Assembly (NCBI GenBank): GCA_910577955.1
Contig: CAJTNC010000002.1
Location: forward strand, 121,233-185,232
DNA length: 64,000 bases
Reading direction: 5' to 3'
Source of the DNA: an uncultured Lachnospiraceae bacterium
GTDB taxonomy: Bacteria > Bacillota > Clostridia > Lachnospirales > Lachnospiraceae
Shown: positions 18,796-27,233 of the stretch, in pieces
How the letters are laid out: every line of letters begins with the position of its first letter
How positions within the stretch are numbered: position 1 is the stretch's first letter
Translations under genes and position numbers: made by a program
Notes under the pieces: model-generated
The model's input: only the letters and a program-made list of their open reading frames with translations
The model's database searches: none
What the model was told of the DNA's origin: nothing

Positions 18796-19314
18796 TTACC
18801 CGGAATATTTTACATCCCTGAAATCTACCTTATAAATGAAGTCAGACCCGTACATATTCTGAATCCTCTCCAAAATCGCCTGTTTCAAAGCGTTCTCGTC
18901 CGCCTGCGCTTCCGCCATCGTATACTGTCCGACCACACTGATAATTTCACTCTTGATCAGGCTTTCGCGCTCGTCCACAGTCGCGCCGTACTCTTTATAG
19001 TCGTCGTGTGTATTATCCATGGAGAGAGTGATGGCAACCATAATATAATGTTCCAATCCGTCCTCATCCTGCTTCAGGCGTATCGTCATGCTGTCCGCAA
19101 TATCGTAAGTCGCCACGTTTTCGATAGGCACTGTCGGTTTAAAGGCCGTCCCGTCAGCAGAAGAAAGTTCCATATCCATAGCTCCTGATATTCTTCCGAT
19201 CAAATCAGCAGTCGCCTTATTTGTGCTTGTCACACTGAACAGCATCACTGCTGTCAGCGCAATATTTACGATCAGTAGCGCCAGTATGATAACCGACATC
19301 AAATTTTTTTTCAT
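18796..19314 (-). CDS. fliL: Flagellar basal body-associated protein FliL
   Basis: The 172-residue protein has one N-terminal membrane helix (about 7-28) and an extracytoplasmic FliL domain containing 'YDIADSMTIRLKQDEDG', a strand-rich core and the C-terminal 'AILERIQNMYGSDFIYKVDF'. FliL surrounds the stator and affects torque. The gene lies between motB and fliM, which is usual. Confidence 0.9.
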   Translation of the reverse strand: MKKNLMSVIILALLIVNIALTAVMLFSVTSTNKATADLIGRISGAMDMELSSADGTAFKPTVPIENVATYDIADSMTIRLKQDEDGLEHYIMVAITLSMDNTHDDYKEYGATVDERESLIKSEIISVVGQYTMAEAQADENALKQAILERIQNMYGSDFIYKVDFRDVKYSG

Positions 19315-19365
19315 AGCTGCCTCCTCATTTCTGCCTGATATAGCAAAACTCTGATTTCACATCTT

Positions 19366-20175
19366 TTATTCAAAACTGGATATTTCATTATATATACGGA
19401 TCTCTACACGCCTGTTTCTCGCTCTTCCCTCGTCGGTTGAATTATCAGCGATCGGCACATATTCACCCCTTCCGGAGTTCTTAATGCGCGCCGGATCCAA
19501 ATTTGTAGTCCCTATCAAATAGTCAAAGACCGACAAAGCTCTTGCCGAACTCAGTTCGTTGTTGCTTGCATACCGCTTGCTGGTCATCGGCACATTATCC
19601 GTGTGTCCCTCAATCTCGATAGTTCCCGCCGCATAACGCTCCAAAATCAGCCCCACTTTATTTAACACCGGCTTAGACTCTTCCTTTAACTCGGCGCTTC
19701 CCGAATTAAACAGCAGCGACCCTTTCATCGTCAACTGTACATACTGGGCCGTCACCTGCATTTCAATGTCTCCGGTCAGATTGTTTTCTTCCACAGCCTC
19801 CTCGATCCGCTCCGACAGTTCCTCCGACTGTTTTAACCCTTCTGCCTGCACCTCGCTCTGCAGGTCGTCTAACTTCTCCATCTCCGGCGTATTCTCCGCC
19901 GTCCGCCCCACACTGTTGATAAAATCATCAAGTTCCGGAAGCTGGCTGACGCCGTTGCCGATCATCATCCCGTCTCCGATGGAGGTCGAACCGGCAGTAA
20001 AGATGCTGAACGTCTTAGAGAACGAAGCAGCAATCAGCTCAAATTTCTGCGCGTCCACCGTGGACATGGAGAAAAGCAGTACGAAGAAACAAAGTAACAG
20101 GTTCATCAAATCCGCAAATGTGGCCTGCCACGCCGGCGCGCCTTTCGGGGGCTCTTCCTGCCGCTTCTTAGCCAT
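19366..20175 (-). CDS. motB: Flagellar stator protein MotB
   Basis: The product is about 269 residues from the chosen ATG at 20175. This ATG overlaps the motA stop by eight bases; longer starts would run deep into motA. It has a single membrane helix with the proton-carrying Asp22 ('QATFADLMNLLLCFFVLLFS'), a plug/linker with a long acidic helix, and a C-terminal OmpA-like peptidoglycan-binding domain with 'IEGHTDNVPMTSKRYASN' and 'GRGEYVPIADN'. It anchors the MotA ring to the wall. Confidence 0.95.
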   Translation of the reverse strand: MAKKRQEEPPKGAPAWQATFADLMNLLLCFFVLLFSMSTVDAQKFELIAASFSKTFSIFTAGSTSIGDGMMIGNGVSQLPELDDFINSVGRTAENTPEMEKLDDLQSEVQAEGLKQSEELSERIEEAVEENNLTGDIEMQVTAQYVQLTMKGSLLFNSGSAELKEESKPVLNKVGLILERYAAGTIEIEGHTDNVPMTSKRYASNNELSSARALSVFDYLIGTTNLDPARIKNSGRGEYVPIADNSTDEGRARNRRVEIRIYNEISSFE

Positions 20176-20956
20176 CTGCTTCACCGCCTTCTGTTGTTCT
20201 GTCCTTAGGTGCAAGGAACGACTTCAATTTCTCCTCGATTACACGAGGATTCTCACCCGCCTGAATGGAGAGCAGGCCTTCCACCATGATCTCCTTCAAC
20301 CGGTACTCCTCGTCATTGTTCATCTTTAACTTCATCGCCACCGGCGTACAGATCCAGTTTGCAAGAAGCGAACCATAGAGTGTCGTGATCAAGGCCACGG
20401 CCATCTGCGGTCCGATGGAGTTCGGGTCAGACATGTTATTTAACATGTTTACCAGACCGACCAGCGTTCCGATCATACCCCACGCAGGACCCATGGCGCC
20501 CACGTCCTCCCAGAAGCCTATTTTCTTTTTATGGCGATCCTCCATACTCATCAGCTCGGTCTCCATGATCGCCCGTACCAGTTCAGGATCCGTACCGTCT
20601 ACTACAAGCAGTATCCCTTTGCGTAAAAAGGCATCGTCAACTTCCCCTGCCGCTTCCTCAAGCGCAAGAAGTCCCTCTTTTCTCGCCACATTGGAAAGGT
20701 CTATGACCTTCTGGATCATCACCGGAATATCAAAGTTGGGACGCTTCAGCACAAGTGCAAAGCTCTTCAATCCTCCCGTAAAGCTTTCAATCGTATTTCC
20801 CGCCAAAATCGCACAAAACGCGCCGCCGAATGTAATTAACGCAGACTGGAAATCCATGAAATCCCGATAGATTGCAGCAAAACCATTACCCGCTACGATT
20901 GCCATAACAGTCAGGGTAATACATACTAATAATCCTACGATTGACGCTATATCCAT
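20168..20956 (-). CDS. motA: Flagellar stator protein MotA
   Basis: The 262-residue protein has four membrane helices in the pattern two, large cytoplasmic loop, two. The rotor-facing loop and the ring helices 'GPAWGMIGTLVGLVNMLNN' and 'LITTLYGSLLANWICTPVA' are conserved. It forms the ion channel with MotB. A good sigma-A-type promoter sits 58 bases upstream, after a hairpin that follows flgE, so the distal half of the operon may be separately expressed. Confidence 0.96.
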   Translation of the reverse strand: MDIASIVGLLVCITLTVMAIVAGNGFAAIYRDFMDFQSALITFGGAFCAILAGNTIESFTGGLKSFALVLKRPNFDIPVMIQKVIDLSNVARKEGLLALEEAAGEVDDAFLRKGILLVVDGTDPELVRAIMETELMSMEDRHKKKIGFWEDVGAMGPAWGMIGTLVGLVNMLNNMSDPNSIGPQMAVALITTLYGSLLANWICTPVAMKLKMNNDEEYRLKEIMVEGLLSIQAGENPRVIEEKLKSFLAPKDRTTEGGEADG

Positions 20957-21013
20957 TGCCTCTGTCTTCCTCCTGTTTTTACATCGATCTGCAAAAACAC
21001 CCTTTCTCTACAA

Positions 21014-21042
21014 TTCTACTAAATTTTATCAGAAATGTCTAC
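21014..21042 (-). promoter_or_regulatory. Sigma-A-type promoter before motA
   Basis: On the minus strand TAGACA (21037-21042) and TAGAAT (21014-21019) are separated by exactly 17 bases, each one mismatch from consensus. The site lies in the only long gap of the fla/che cluster apart from the fliK upstream gap. It would drive motA and the downstream export/chemotaxis genes. Confidence 0.6.
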
Positions 21043-21093
21043 TTCCAATCTCTATAATTTTTATACAATCTTTCCCAAAATTCATAACAAAAC

Positions 21094-21129
21094 AGGAGAT
21101 TTGTCTCCATTGTTTTCGACAAATCCCCT
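21094..21129 (-). terminator. Hairpin after flgE, probable (partial) terminator
   Basis: A 12-base arm at 21094-21105 pairs with 21118-21129 (one G-U) around a 12-base loop. On the minus strand it is followed by GTTTTGTT, a moderate U-rich tail. It lies 38 bases after the flgE stop and before the motA promoter, so it could terminate or attenuate the hook-gene transcript. Confidence 0.6.
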
Positions 21130-21166
21130 AATTGTCTCTATTTTTCTGACTTAACCAAGAAGTGTA

Positions 21167-22948
21167 TTAACGTTTTAAATTAATCAACTCTTCCAGCATC
21201 GTGTCAGACACCGTAATAATACGGCTGTTCGCCTGGAAACCACGCTGAGTCACGATCATACCGGTCAGCTCACCCGACAAATCCACGTTAGACATTTCCA
21301 ACTCACCCGGCGTCATCTTTCCGCCGTCCGATGTAACATCCACACCTATTCCGTCAAATTCACCGGAGTTCTGGGTCGCTGTGTAAAGGTTCTCGCCCTC
21401 TTTCTGCAGACCGGAGGGGTTTGCAAATCTCGCTGTCGCGATCTGGCCGAGAAGCTTTGTCTGACCGTTGTCATAAGCTGCGTAGATCTTACCCTCTGTT
21501 CCGATGGAAAGTCCGGACATCTTACCAACCATACGGCCTCCGCCCAGATTCTTTAAGCTGCCGTTTGTTGCGGAAGCGGTGGACACTTTCTCGTTACCCA
21601 CGTTGCTGAGCGTGGAGAAATCAATCTCAATGTTTCTGAAGCTCGCCGCATCCCCGGTGGTTCCGAAATTGAGAATCGTCGTCGCTCCGGTACCGCCGTT
21701 GAGCCCTTTGAATGCGCCGCCGTCCTTGTCAAAATCTATCACACAGCCGTCAATATTTTTTCCGTTGAATATAAAGGTATTTGCATCAACTCCGTCCGCA
21801 GCATTCACAAGATTGGACTGCGTAATCAGCGTTGCAAGCTGTGTTGCCACATTATAAGTAGTCGTATCATCTGTCGCCGGATTCGCCAATTTTCCTGTCT
21901 CTATCGTACTGCTCATCTTCCGGAATTCTTCCGGATCATTGTAACCGAAAGCTTCCGCTACGCCTTTCCAAGCTTCCTCTTCCGTCAATGCCGTACCGTT
22001 TGTATTTGTACCATCCGGATACTTTATAGCTGATATGCCGCCGGCGCCATCGCTGATCGTATATACAATATGTTCATCTTTCGTCGGATCCGGCTTATAA
22101 TCGATCTCATAACTATTTCCGTTTTGAGTCATGGTATATCCCGCGGTCAATGTCGTGGGTTTCACATCCAACAGCCCGACCGGGGTATTCTTGAACATCG
22201 CTCCGGACTCAGCCGTCACATCCTTTCCTGTTCCGTCCAACACCTTCACCAGTTCGCAGGAATAAGAATTTACCGTATCGTTGCTTCCGGCCACTCTCTT
22301 GATGGCCAACTTCGCCGTATAGCTGTAACCTCTTGCATCGTAGAAGTTCAAGTTCATCAGCTTGCCGTCTTTAGAGTTCACCTCCGGGCTCTCCGCATCC
22401 ACGATACCGGATACATAAGCCTGTGTGGTCGCCTCGGGCGGATAAGTCATATTCGCCGCGCTCATGATCTGCAGTGCAGAAACAGTGTCGGGTTTGATCT
22501 CATTTGGGTTATCGGGATCCGGCTGCCACCCCATCACCTTGTAACCGTTGGAGGACATAACCAGATTGCCGGCCGCATCCACTTTAAAGGAACCGTCCCT
22601 TGTAAACATATTGTCCTTACCGTTGTTGACGATCAGGAACGCATCGCCGGTGATACGAATATCGAAGGGATTGTTTGTCGTCTCAGCCGAACCGGGCAGT
22701 GTGATGTTTGTCGAGATAGATGCCATCTTAACGCCCAGACCTACCTGCTTCGGGTTGACGCCGCCGATATTCGTCGTCGGATTCGGTCCTGACGCATTGC
22801 TGGAATTCTGGTATAATAACTCCGAGAACAGGGCGGACTGTGATTTATAGCCCACCGTATTTACGTTTGCAATATTGTTACCGATTACGTCCATTCTTGT
22901 CTGATGTGTCTTTAATCCTGCCACACCTGAATACATCGCTCTATTCAT
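21167..22948 (-). CDS. flgE: Flagellar hook protein FlgE
   Basis: The hook protein forms the flexible joint outside the cell. The 593-residue product has the N-terminal rod/hook signature 'AMYSGVAGLKTHQTRMDVIG' and 'NIANVNTVGYK', a flagellar basal-body domain near 95-150, and the conserved C-terminal helix 'GMIVTQRGFQANSRIITVSD'. It is about twice the Bacillus length. The additional residues fall in the middle (about 190-470), where surface-exposed D2/D3 domains vary between species. A good AGGAGG site precedes the ATG. Confidence 0.95.
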   Translation of the reverse strand: MNRAMYSGVAGLKTHQTRMDVIGNNIANVNTVGYKSQSALFSELLYQNSSNASGPNPTTNIGGVNPKQVGLGVKMASISTNITLPGSAETTNNPFDIRITGDAFLIVNNGKDNMFTRDGSFKVDAAGNLVMSSNGYKVMGWQPDPDNPNEIKPDTVSALQIMSAANMTYPPEATTQAYVSGIVDAESPEVNSKDGKLMNLNFYDARGYSYTAKLAIKRVAGSNDTVNSYSCELVKVLDGTGKDVTAESGAMFKNTPVGLLDVKPTTLTAGYTMTQNGNSYEIDYKPDPTKDEHIVYTISDGAGGISAIKYPDGTNTNGTALTEEEAWKGVAEAFGYNDPEEFRKMSSTIETGKLANPATDDTTTYNVATQLATLITQSNLVNAADGVDANTFIFNGKNIDGCVIDFDKDGGAFKGLNGGTGATTILNFGTTGDAASFRNIEIDFSTLSNVGNEKVSTASATNGSLKNLGGGRMVGKMSGLSIGTEGKIYAAYDNGQTKLLGQIATARFANPSGLQKEGENLYTATQNSGEFDGIGVDVTSDGGKMTPGELEMSNVDLSGELTGMIVTQRGFQANSRIITVSDTMLEELINLKR

Positions 22949-23034
22949 TTATTCATTACCTCCTAAGAAGAGGGGCCTTTTGTTCCGTCTGTCATTCGGG
23001 AACATCGATAGCTTCCGTGTAAGGTCCAGCTATA

Positions 23035-23439
23035 CTATATGATCACGGCCCCGTCAATATTTGTAAAAATGTTTTCCTGCGCTTCACTCTGTTCCATTGC
23101 CGTCACCACGGTACTGCTCGGCACATTTACGATAAACGCTAACGAATCCACCAACACCAGCGAATCTTTGATGCCTTTTGCCTGCGCTTTTTTCGCGCCC
23201 TCGTTCAGTCTTTCCATCTGTCCGTCCGTCAGTTCAATATTTCTTGTATTCAGTCTGTTCGACGCGTGCTTGGAAAATCTGACTTCTTTGCTGAGGCCGG
23301 ATGCCTGCTCTAAAATTTCCTGAAAAGACAAGCCTCCCATCTGCTTCGCTGTCTGCGTTTTCGGCATCTGGTTCAAGTATTCGTTTTGTACCTGTTCCAA
23401 AGAGTGAAAACTGTTTGTCTGTATCTTCATATTCGCCAC
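23035..23439 (-). CDS. Flagellar operon protein (TIGR02530 family)
   Basis: The 134-residue protein matches the small family found between flgD and flgE in Firmicutes: 'SFQEILEQASGLSKEVRFSKHASNRLNTRNIELT', given only in outline here, followed by 'DSLAFIVNVPSSTVVTAM'. It has no membrane segment. The function is unproven; position suggests a role in hook assembly or export. It ends 86 bp before flgE. Confidence 0.85.
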   Translation of the reverse strand: MANMKIQTNSFHSLEQVQNEYLNQMPKTQTAKQMGGLSFQEILEQASGLSKEVRFSKHASNRLNTRNIELTDGQMERLNEGAKKAQAKGIKDSLVLVDSLAFIVNVPSSTVVTAMEQSEAQENIFTNIDGAVII

Positions 23440-23475
23440 CAGCTTCCTTGCTCTCGCTTTCTATACTTCCCTGTT

Positions 23476-24276
23476 TTAGTCTGCCGCTTCTTCCTTTCCG
23501 GACTCTTCGGGTTCCTTCCCTTCTTCCGGCTTCGTCTCCTCGGGTTTGTTGCCTTCTTCCGGTTTCGTCTCCTCAGGCTTGTTCCCCTCTTCCGGTTTCG
23601 TCTCCTCAGGTTTGTTCTCCTCTTCATTTCCTTCATGAAGCTTTTTCAGTTCCTCGATCCGTTCATGCAGCTTCTTGATCTTGTCGGCATTCTCTTTTGC
23701 CACGAAAGATTTCTCATAATCCGTCATCTTGTCGTATTCATTCCAAACACCTTCCACTTCCTCTGCATCGTCGTATGTAATGTTCTCATATGCTGGAAGT
23801 TTGTTCAGTTTCACCGACCAATCATACACCTTATCGAAAGCGGCCATGTACTCGGTATCCACGATATTATACAGATCGTCCATGGAATAGGTCGAACCGT
23901 TGACGGAGAGATATGCCTGACCACCCTCGTAAGTCACATAGTCAACTTTCCCCTGTACCGTAATGGTTTTTCCTGCTTCATTTGTGGTGTTCAGCACTAC
24001 CGTCTTGCCTACCAGCGTAGATGCTCTCGACAGATCGAAGGAAGCACTCATATTGCTCATTGCTTCTAACTCCGAGAATGTCGCGTACTGGGATATCCAC
24101 TCTGTGTTGGACGTTGGCTCCAACGGATCCTGATTCTGCACTTGCGCCACCAGAAGCTGCAAAAAGGTATCTTTGTCGTATCCGGTTTTTTTTGCTTTTG
24201 ATTGCGCCAACGAAGCCTGAGATTCGGTCTGCTGTATCTGACCGTCCTTTACCGGCGCTATTAAATTACCTGCCAT
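23476..24276 (-). CDS. flgD: Hook-capping protein FlgD with extended C-terminus
   Basis: FlgD caps the growing hook. The 266-residue protein has the conserved N-terminal signature 'DTFLQLLVAQVQNQDPLEP' (about 37-55) and 'EWISQYATFSELE', then a small beta domain (about 95-135). After it comes a helical module (about 150-205) including 'WNEYDKMTDYEKSFV', similar to the 'AYDALTDEQKALV' modules of Clostridia surface proteins. The tail holds three copies of an 11-residue Lys/Pro/Glu repeat and ends in Glu/Ala. The usual Ig-like/Tudor C-part of FlgD seems reduced. The tail is odd for the family. Confidence 0.9.
   Translation of the reverse strand: MAGNLIAPVKDGQIQQTESQASLAQSKAKKTGYDKDTFLQLLVAQVQNQDPLEPTSNTEWISQYATFSELEAMSNMSASFDLSRASTLVGKTVVLNTTNEAGKTITVQGKVDYVTYEGGQAYLSVNGSTYSMDDLYNIVDTEYMAAFDKVYDWSVKLNKLPAYENITYDDAEEVEGVWNEYDKMTDYEKSFVAKENADKIKKLHERIEELKKLHEGNEEENKPEETKPEEGNKPEETKPEEGNKPEETKPEEGKEPEESGKEEAAD
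23518..23616 (-). repeat. Three tandem 33-bp repeats in the flgD 3' end
   Basis: Three adjacent 33-base units encode 'NKPEETKPEEG' three times (FlgD residues about 221-253), nearly identical at DNA level. The array keeps the reading frame, so copy number could change without breaking the gene. Confidence 0.85.
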
Positions 24277-24308
24277 TCTTTACTCCTTTCCGGTTTGTCA
24301 CCTTATTG

Positions 24309-25679
24309 TCATGCCGTAAAGTTCACGGTGCTGCCTTCCGACTGCATCATCTGTGCCGTCAGTTTTTCTTCCTCTGTAAAATTTTCTTCCTCCTCCGAAT
24401 CCAGTTCCTTAAGATTCAGATTACGGACTCCTTTTTTCTGTTTTCCGCCCTGTCTGGACGCTTCGCTGTCCCCTTCCGGATTTCTGTCCAAAGAATACTG
24501 CGCGATCGTCACTTCCACCGCTTCCACTTTTAATCCCTGCTGTTCCAGATTTTCCTTCAGTTCCACGATCTGGCTTTCCAGAGCCGTTTTCACAGATTCA
24601 TTCTGCGCGATAAACTGTGCAGTCACCGCTCCCTCTTTGTTGGTTATCTGAATATGTAAGGTTCCGAGTGATTCCGGATGGAGCTGCATCTCAAGGCTTG
24701 TCATTTCGGGTTTCATGGAAACTTTCATGTAATCCATGATCTGATCCATGATCTCCTGAGTCTGCGTCATGGAAAATACGCTTTCCGCTTCCTGCACTTC
24801 CGCCGCCGCTTCCAAATGTCCTGTCTGATAATTATTTCCCATAAACGGACTCTCGGATTCCTTTCCCGCGCTCTCTTGTCTTGCCGTCTCCTTGGGCATC
24901 GTCTGCTCTGTTCTGGCATTCTCTGTCAGTTCTGCCTTCGGCGCATTGAATTTTACGGCAGGTTCCGCCGTCGTCTCATTCTCTGCTGCTTCCTCTCCTA
25001 CGATCTCCTCCGGCACCTCCACGGGGTTCGCAAGCTGTTTCTGCGCCGCTTCAACCGTCGCTTTCAACTCCTCCGGAGTCATACCGGTTTCGTCCTGCAG
25101 CCCGGCCATGATCTCTTCCAGTGCTTCCAGCGCTTCTGTCACAGACTGATAAAGAGCCTCGTCTGTCAGTATGGACATATCGTCCGCGCCCTCCGTGAGA
25201 TGCACCATCAGTTCTTTCACATTCTTCGGATCAAGTAATGACACTTCTGTCATTCCAAGTTCCTCCATGGCTTCGCTCACCACTTCCTGTGAAATCCCCA
25301 TCTGCGCCGCCAGCATAGCTGCCATCTCGCCGCCTGCTCTCTCAAGGACTTCCGTATCTTCCGCCGGATTTTCCACGTCTTCGGTTTCCGTCTGCTCGGT
25401 CCGTGTCTCCACGTCCCTGTTTTCGACGTTCTCTTCCGCTTTTACATTTTCGCCTGCTTTTTCATTCTGCGAAACGTCCTTCGGCTCTTTCGACGCAGTC
25501 TCTTTTGCAGATTCCGCTTTAGCGCCGGTATCCGCATTCTGCTGCTTTCCTGCCGCCGTAGTCTGCTTCAGCACCGTGTCAAAGCCGCCCTTTGCGGAAG
25601 CTGCCGCCTTTGTTGTTCCTTTTGCTGATAAGATATTCTGCGCCACAGAATTCTTATCAAGTACGGGCATGTTCGTCAC
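24309..25679 (-). CDS. fliK: Hook-length control protein FliK
   Basis: FliK measures hook length and triggers the FlhB switch. The 456-residue product has a Glu/Ala-rich, low-complexity N-terminal ruler and a conserved C-terminal Flg_hook domain (about 360-430) with 'LEMQLHPESLGTLHIQI' and 'LKENLEQQGLKVEAVEV'. I placed the start at GTG 25679, 7 bases after a perfect AAGGAGG; an out-of-frame ATG-TGA overlaps it. A start further upstream would include the promoter region. A sigma-28-type promoter lies about 90 bases upstream. Confidence 0.9.
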   Translation of the reverse strand: MTNMPVLDKNSVAQNILSAKGTTKAAASAKGGFDTVLKQTTAAGKQQNADTGAKAESAKETASKEPKDVSQNEKAGENVKAEENVENRDVETRTEQTETEDVENPAEDTEVLERAGGEMAAMLAAQMGISQEVVSEAMEELGMTEVSLLDPKNVKELMVHLTEGADDMSILTDEALYQSVTEALEALEEIMAGLQDETGMTPEELKATVEAAQKQLANPVEVPEEIVGEEAAENETTAEPAVKFNAPKAELTENARTEQTMPKETARQESAGKESESPFMGNNYQTGHLEAAAEVQEAESVFSMTQTQEIMDQIMDYMKVSMKPEMTSLEMQLHPESLGTLHIQITNKEGAVTAQFIAQNESVKTALESQIVELKENLEQQGLKVEAVEVTIAQYSLDRNPEGDSEASRQGGKQKKGVRNLNLKELDSEEEENFTEEEKLTAQMMQSEGSTVNFTA

Positions 25680-25765
25680 ATTTTTACCTCCTTTTTTAGT
25701 TTTCAATGTACTTATGATCACCGCCCTGCAATTTTTTTGCAGAAAACGCATGATTTCCATTTATT

Positions 25766-25792
25766 ATATCGGATATTTTCCGCTCTTTCTTA
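25766..25792 (-). promoter_or_regulatory. Sigma-28 (FliA/SigD)-type promoter before fliK
   Basis: On the minus strand TAAG (25789-25792) is followed after exactly 15 bases by TCCGATAT (25766-25773). The known SigD consensus is TAAA-N15-GCCGATAT, so 10 of 12 positions match. It lies in the 159-bp gap between the MotE-like gene and fliK and points at fliK-flgD-flgE. Confidence 0.55.
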
Positions 25793-25838
25793 ACCCTTCC
25801 CTGCGCTTTCCCCCGCTTTCTCTATCTTCCGGCCGAAA

Positions 25839-26717
25839 TCACCCGGGATCCATCATTTTGGTAAGTCTGGCAGCATTTTCCGCATTCATCTGCCCCATGA
25901 TCTTCGCCCGGTCATCGGCACTCATCGCCTTCAATATTTTAGCCACCAGATCCAGATCGCTGGTCATCGTATCGAACATCGCCGCCGCCTCTTTCGCCTT
26001 CATCGCCGAGAAAGTGGCCACATAGTCGGAAAGTTCCTTGTCTGCCGCCGTTTCCTGAATCGTCATCTGGTACAAGTATTCCGCCGCAGCCGGATCCATG
26101 GCCTCATAATACTTCTGATATTCCTCCACACCGGGGCCGTTCTCCGCGTAAACGACTTCCTCATAAAATTCATTTTTCATCTGTTCGAATTTAAGCTGAT
26201 CTTCCTCGAAGTTTCTAAGCCTGTTGTTTTCTTCCTTCAGCTCGCTTATCTCATTGGCATAGGAGAGATTTTGTTCCTGCGCGATCTGCAGTTCCTGCTC
26301 TAACTGTTTGATCTGCGCCACCGCATCCTCCACGTCAGCATAGATGCTGTACTCATCCTCCTCCTCGTCCGTCCGCTTCTCTCCCGGCAGGATCTTGTTT
26401 ACTACCGGTATATCCTTTAGGATCGGTTTTAATATATTGCTTCCCACACCGCCCACGTCAAGCTTTATGAGTACGCACAGGATCGCGATCCAGACCGCCA
26501 CAATAAAAGCCGTCACCAGAAAAACCGGCAGGCCTCCCGGCTCACCGTCCAGCTCCTCCTCCTGATCGGATATCTCCCGCGCCTTCTGTTTCGCCTCTTT
26601 TTTCTGCGCTTTCTGTTCGGCTTTCAGTTGTTTTCGCTCTTCTCGTAATCTCTGACGCTCCGACTCCCTGTCCTGAAGTTCTTCTGTCAATTCTTCTTCC
26701 TTTTTATTTTTCGCCAT
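25839..26717 (-). CDS. MotE-family protein with MgtE-N-like domain
   Basis: The 292-residue protein begins with a highly charged coiled region (about 1-50) followed by one membrane helix (about 62-88). A periplasmic-side coiled coil (about 110-175) comes next. The C-terminal MgtE_N-type domain (about 205-290) has 'FDTMTSDLDLVAKILKAM' and 'AENAARLTKMMDPG'. The same domain is known in MotE, a chaperone of the stator/MotC system, and in YlxF-like proteins at this place in Firmicutes operons. It sits between fliJ and fliK. Stator- or rod-related chaperone function is inferred. Confidence 0.75.
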   Translation of the reverse strand: MAKNKKEEELTEELQDRESERQRLREERKQLKAEQKAQKKEAKQKAREISDQEEELDGEPGGLPVFLVTAFIVAVWIAILCVLIKLDVGGVGSNILKPILKDIPVVNKILPGEKRTDEEEDEYSIYADVEDAVAQIKQLEQELQIAQEQNLSYANEISELKEENNRLRNFEEDQLKFEQMKNEFYEEVVYAENGPGVEEYQKYYEAMDPAAAEYLYQMTIQETAADKELSDYVATFSAMKAKEAAAMFDTMTSDLDLVAKILKAMSADDRAKIMGQMNAENAARLTKMMDPG

Positions 26718-26744
26718 ATATCGATCCTCACTTAGTTGGTCATT

Positions 26745-27218
26745 TTAAAGCAGCGAAGCGATCTCCTCTTCCACGCTTCTCCTGCGCCCGTAGACGTAGC
26801 TGACTAACTCATCCACTTCCTTGCTTTCCTCTTTCGCGAGTTCTTCCTTAAATTCTTCAAAAGCAGCCTCTTTAAGCTGCTCATGAGTCTTTCGTTCTAT
26901 CATATATTCCTGCAAAACCTGTCTGGCTCTCTCCAGCGCTTCCTCAGCTTTTTTTACCCGTATTTTCTGACTTTTTATCGCATCTTCCATATAGTCTAAC
27001 GCGTTCTCGTTCTCCTGCAGCTTAAGTGGGTCAAGCACTGCCTGACGCAGCATGGTACCCTCGGCAAGATACTGGATCTGTCTCTGAAAGAGCCTCTGCA
27101 GACGCTCTTCCTCCACCCGCAGTTCCGCATTCGCCGCGCCGAAAGCGACTTTTGCCTGTTCTTCCATTTTTTCCTTGATATTCAGGATACTCTGCATCCT
27201 GTAGACAAATTTCGCCAT
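26745..27218 (-). CDS. fliJ: Flagellar export chaperone FliJ
   Basis: The 157-residue, all-helical protein ('FVYRMQSILNIKEKMEEQAK' start) forms the antiparallel coiled coil that inserts into the FliI hexamer and stimulates export. It starts 15 bp after fliI. Sequence conservation in this family is low, so the call rests on coiled-coil content, length and the fixed fliI-fliJ order. Confidence 0.9.
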   Translation of the reverse strand: MAKFVYRMQSILNIKEKMEEQAKVAFGAANAELRVEEERLQRLFQRQIQYLAEGTMLRQAVLDPLKLQENENALDYMEDAIKSQKIRVKKAEEALERARQVLQEYMIERKTHEQLKEAAFEEFKEELAKEESKEVDELVSYVYGRRRSVEEEIASLL

Positions 27219-27233
27219 ACCCGCACTCCTGCA

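Noticed and set aside
22949..23034. Cyclic-di-GMP riboswitch before flgE
   Set aside because: The gap is only 86 bases and lacks the conserved GEMM core.
23518..23616. CRISPR-like spacing in the flgD repeats
   Set aside because: Units are directly adjacent without spacers and encode protein repeats. No CRISPR array was seen anywhere in the window.
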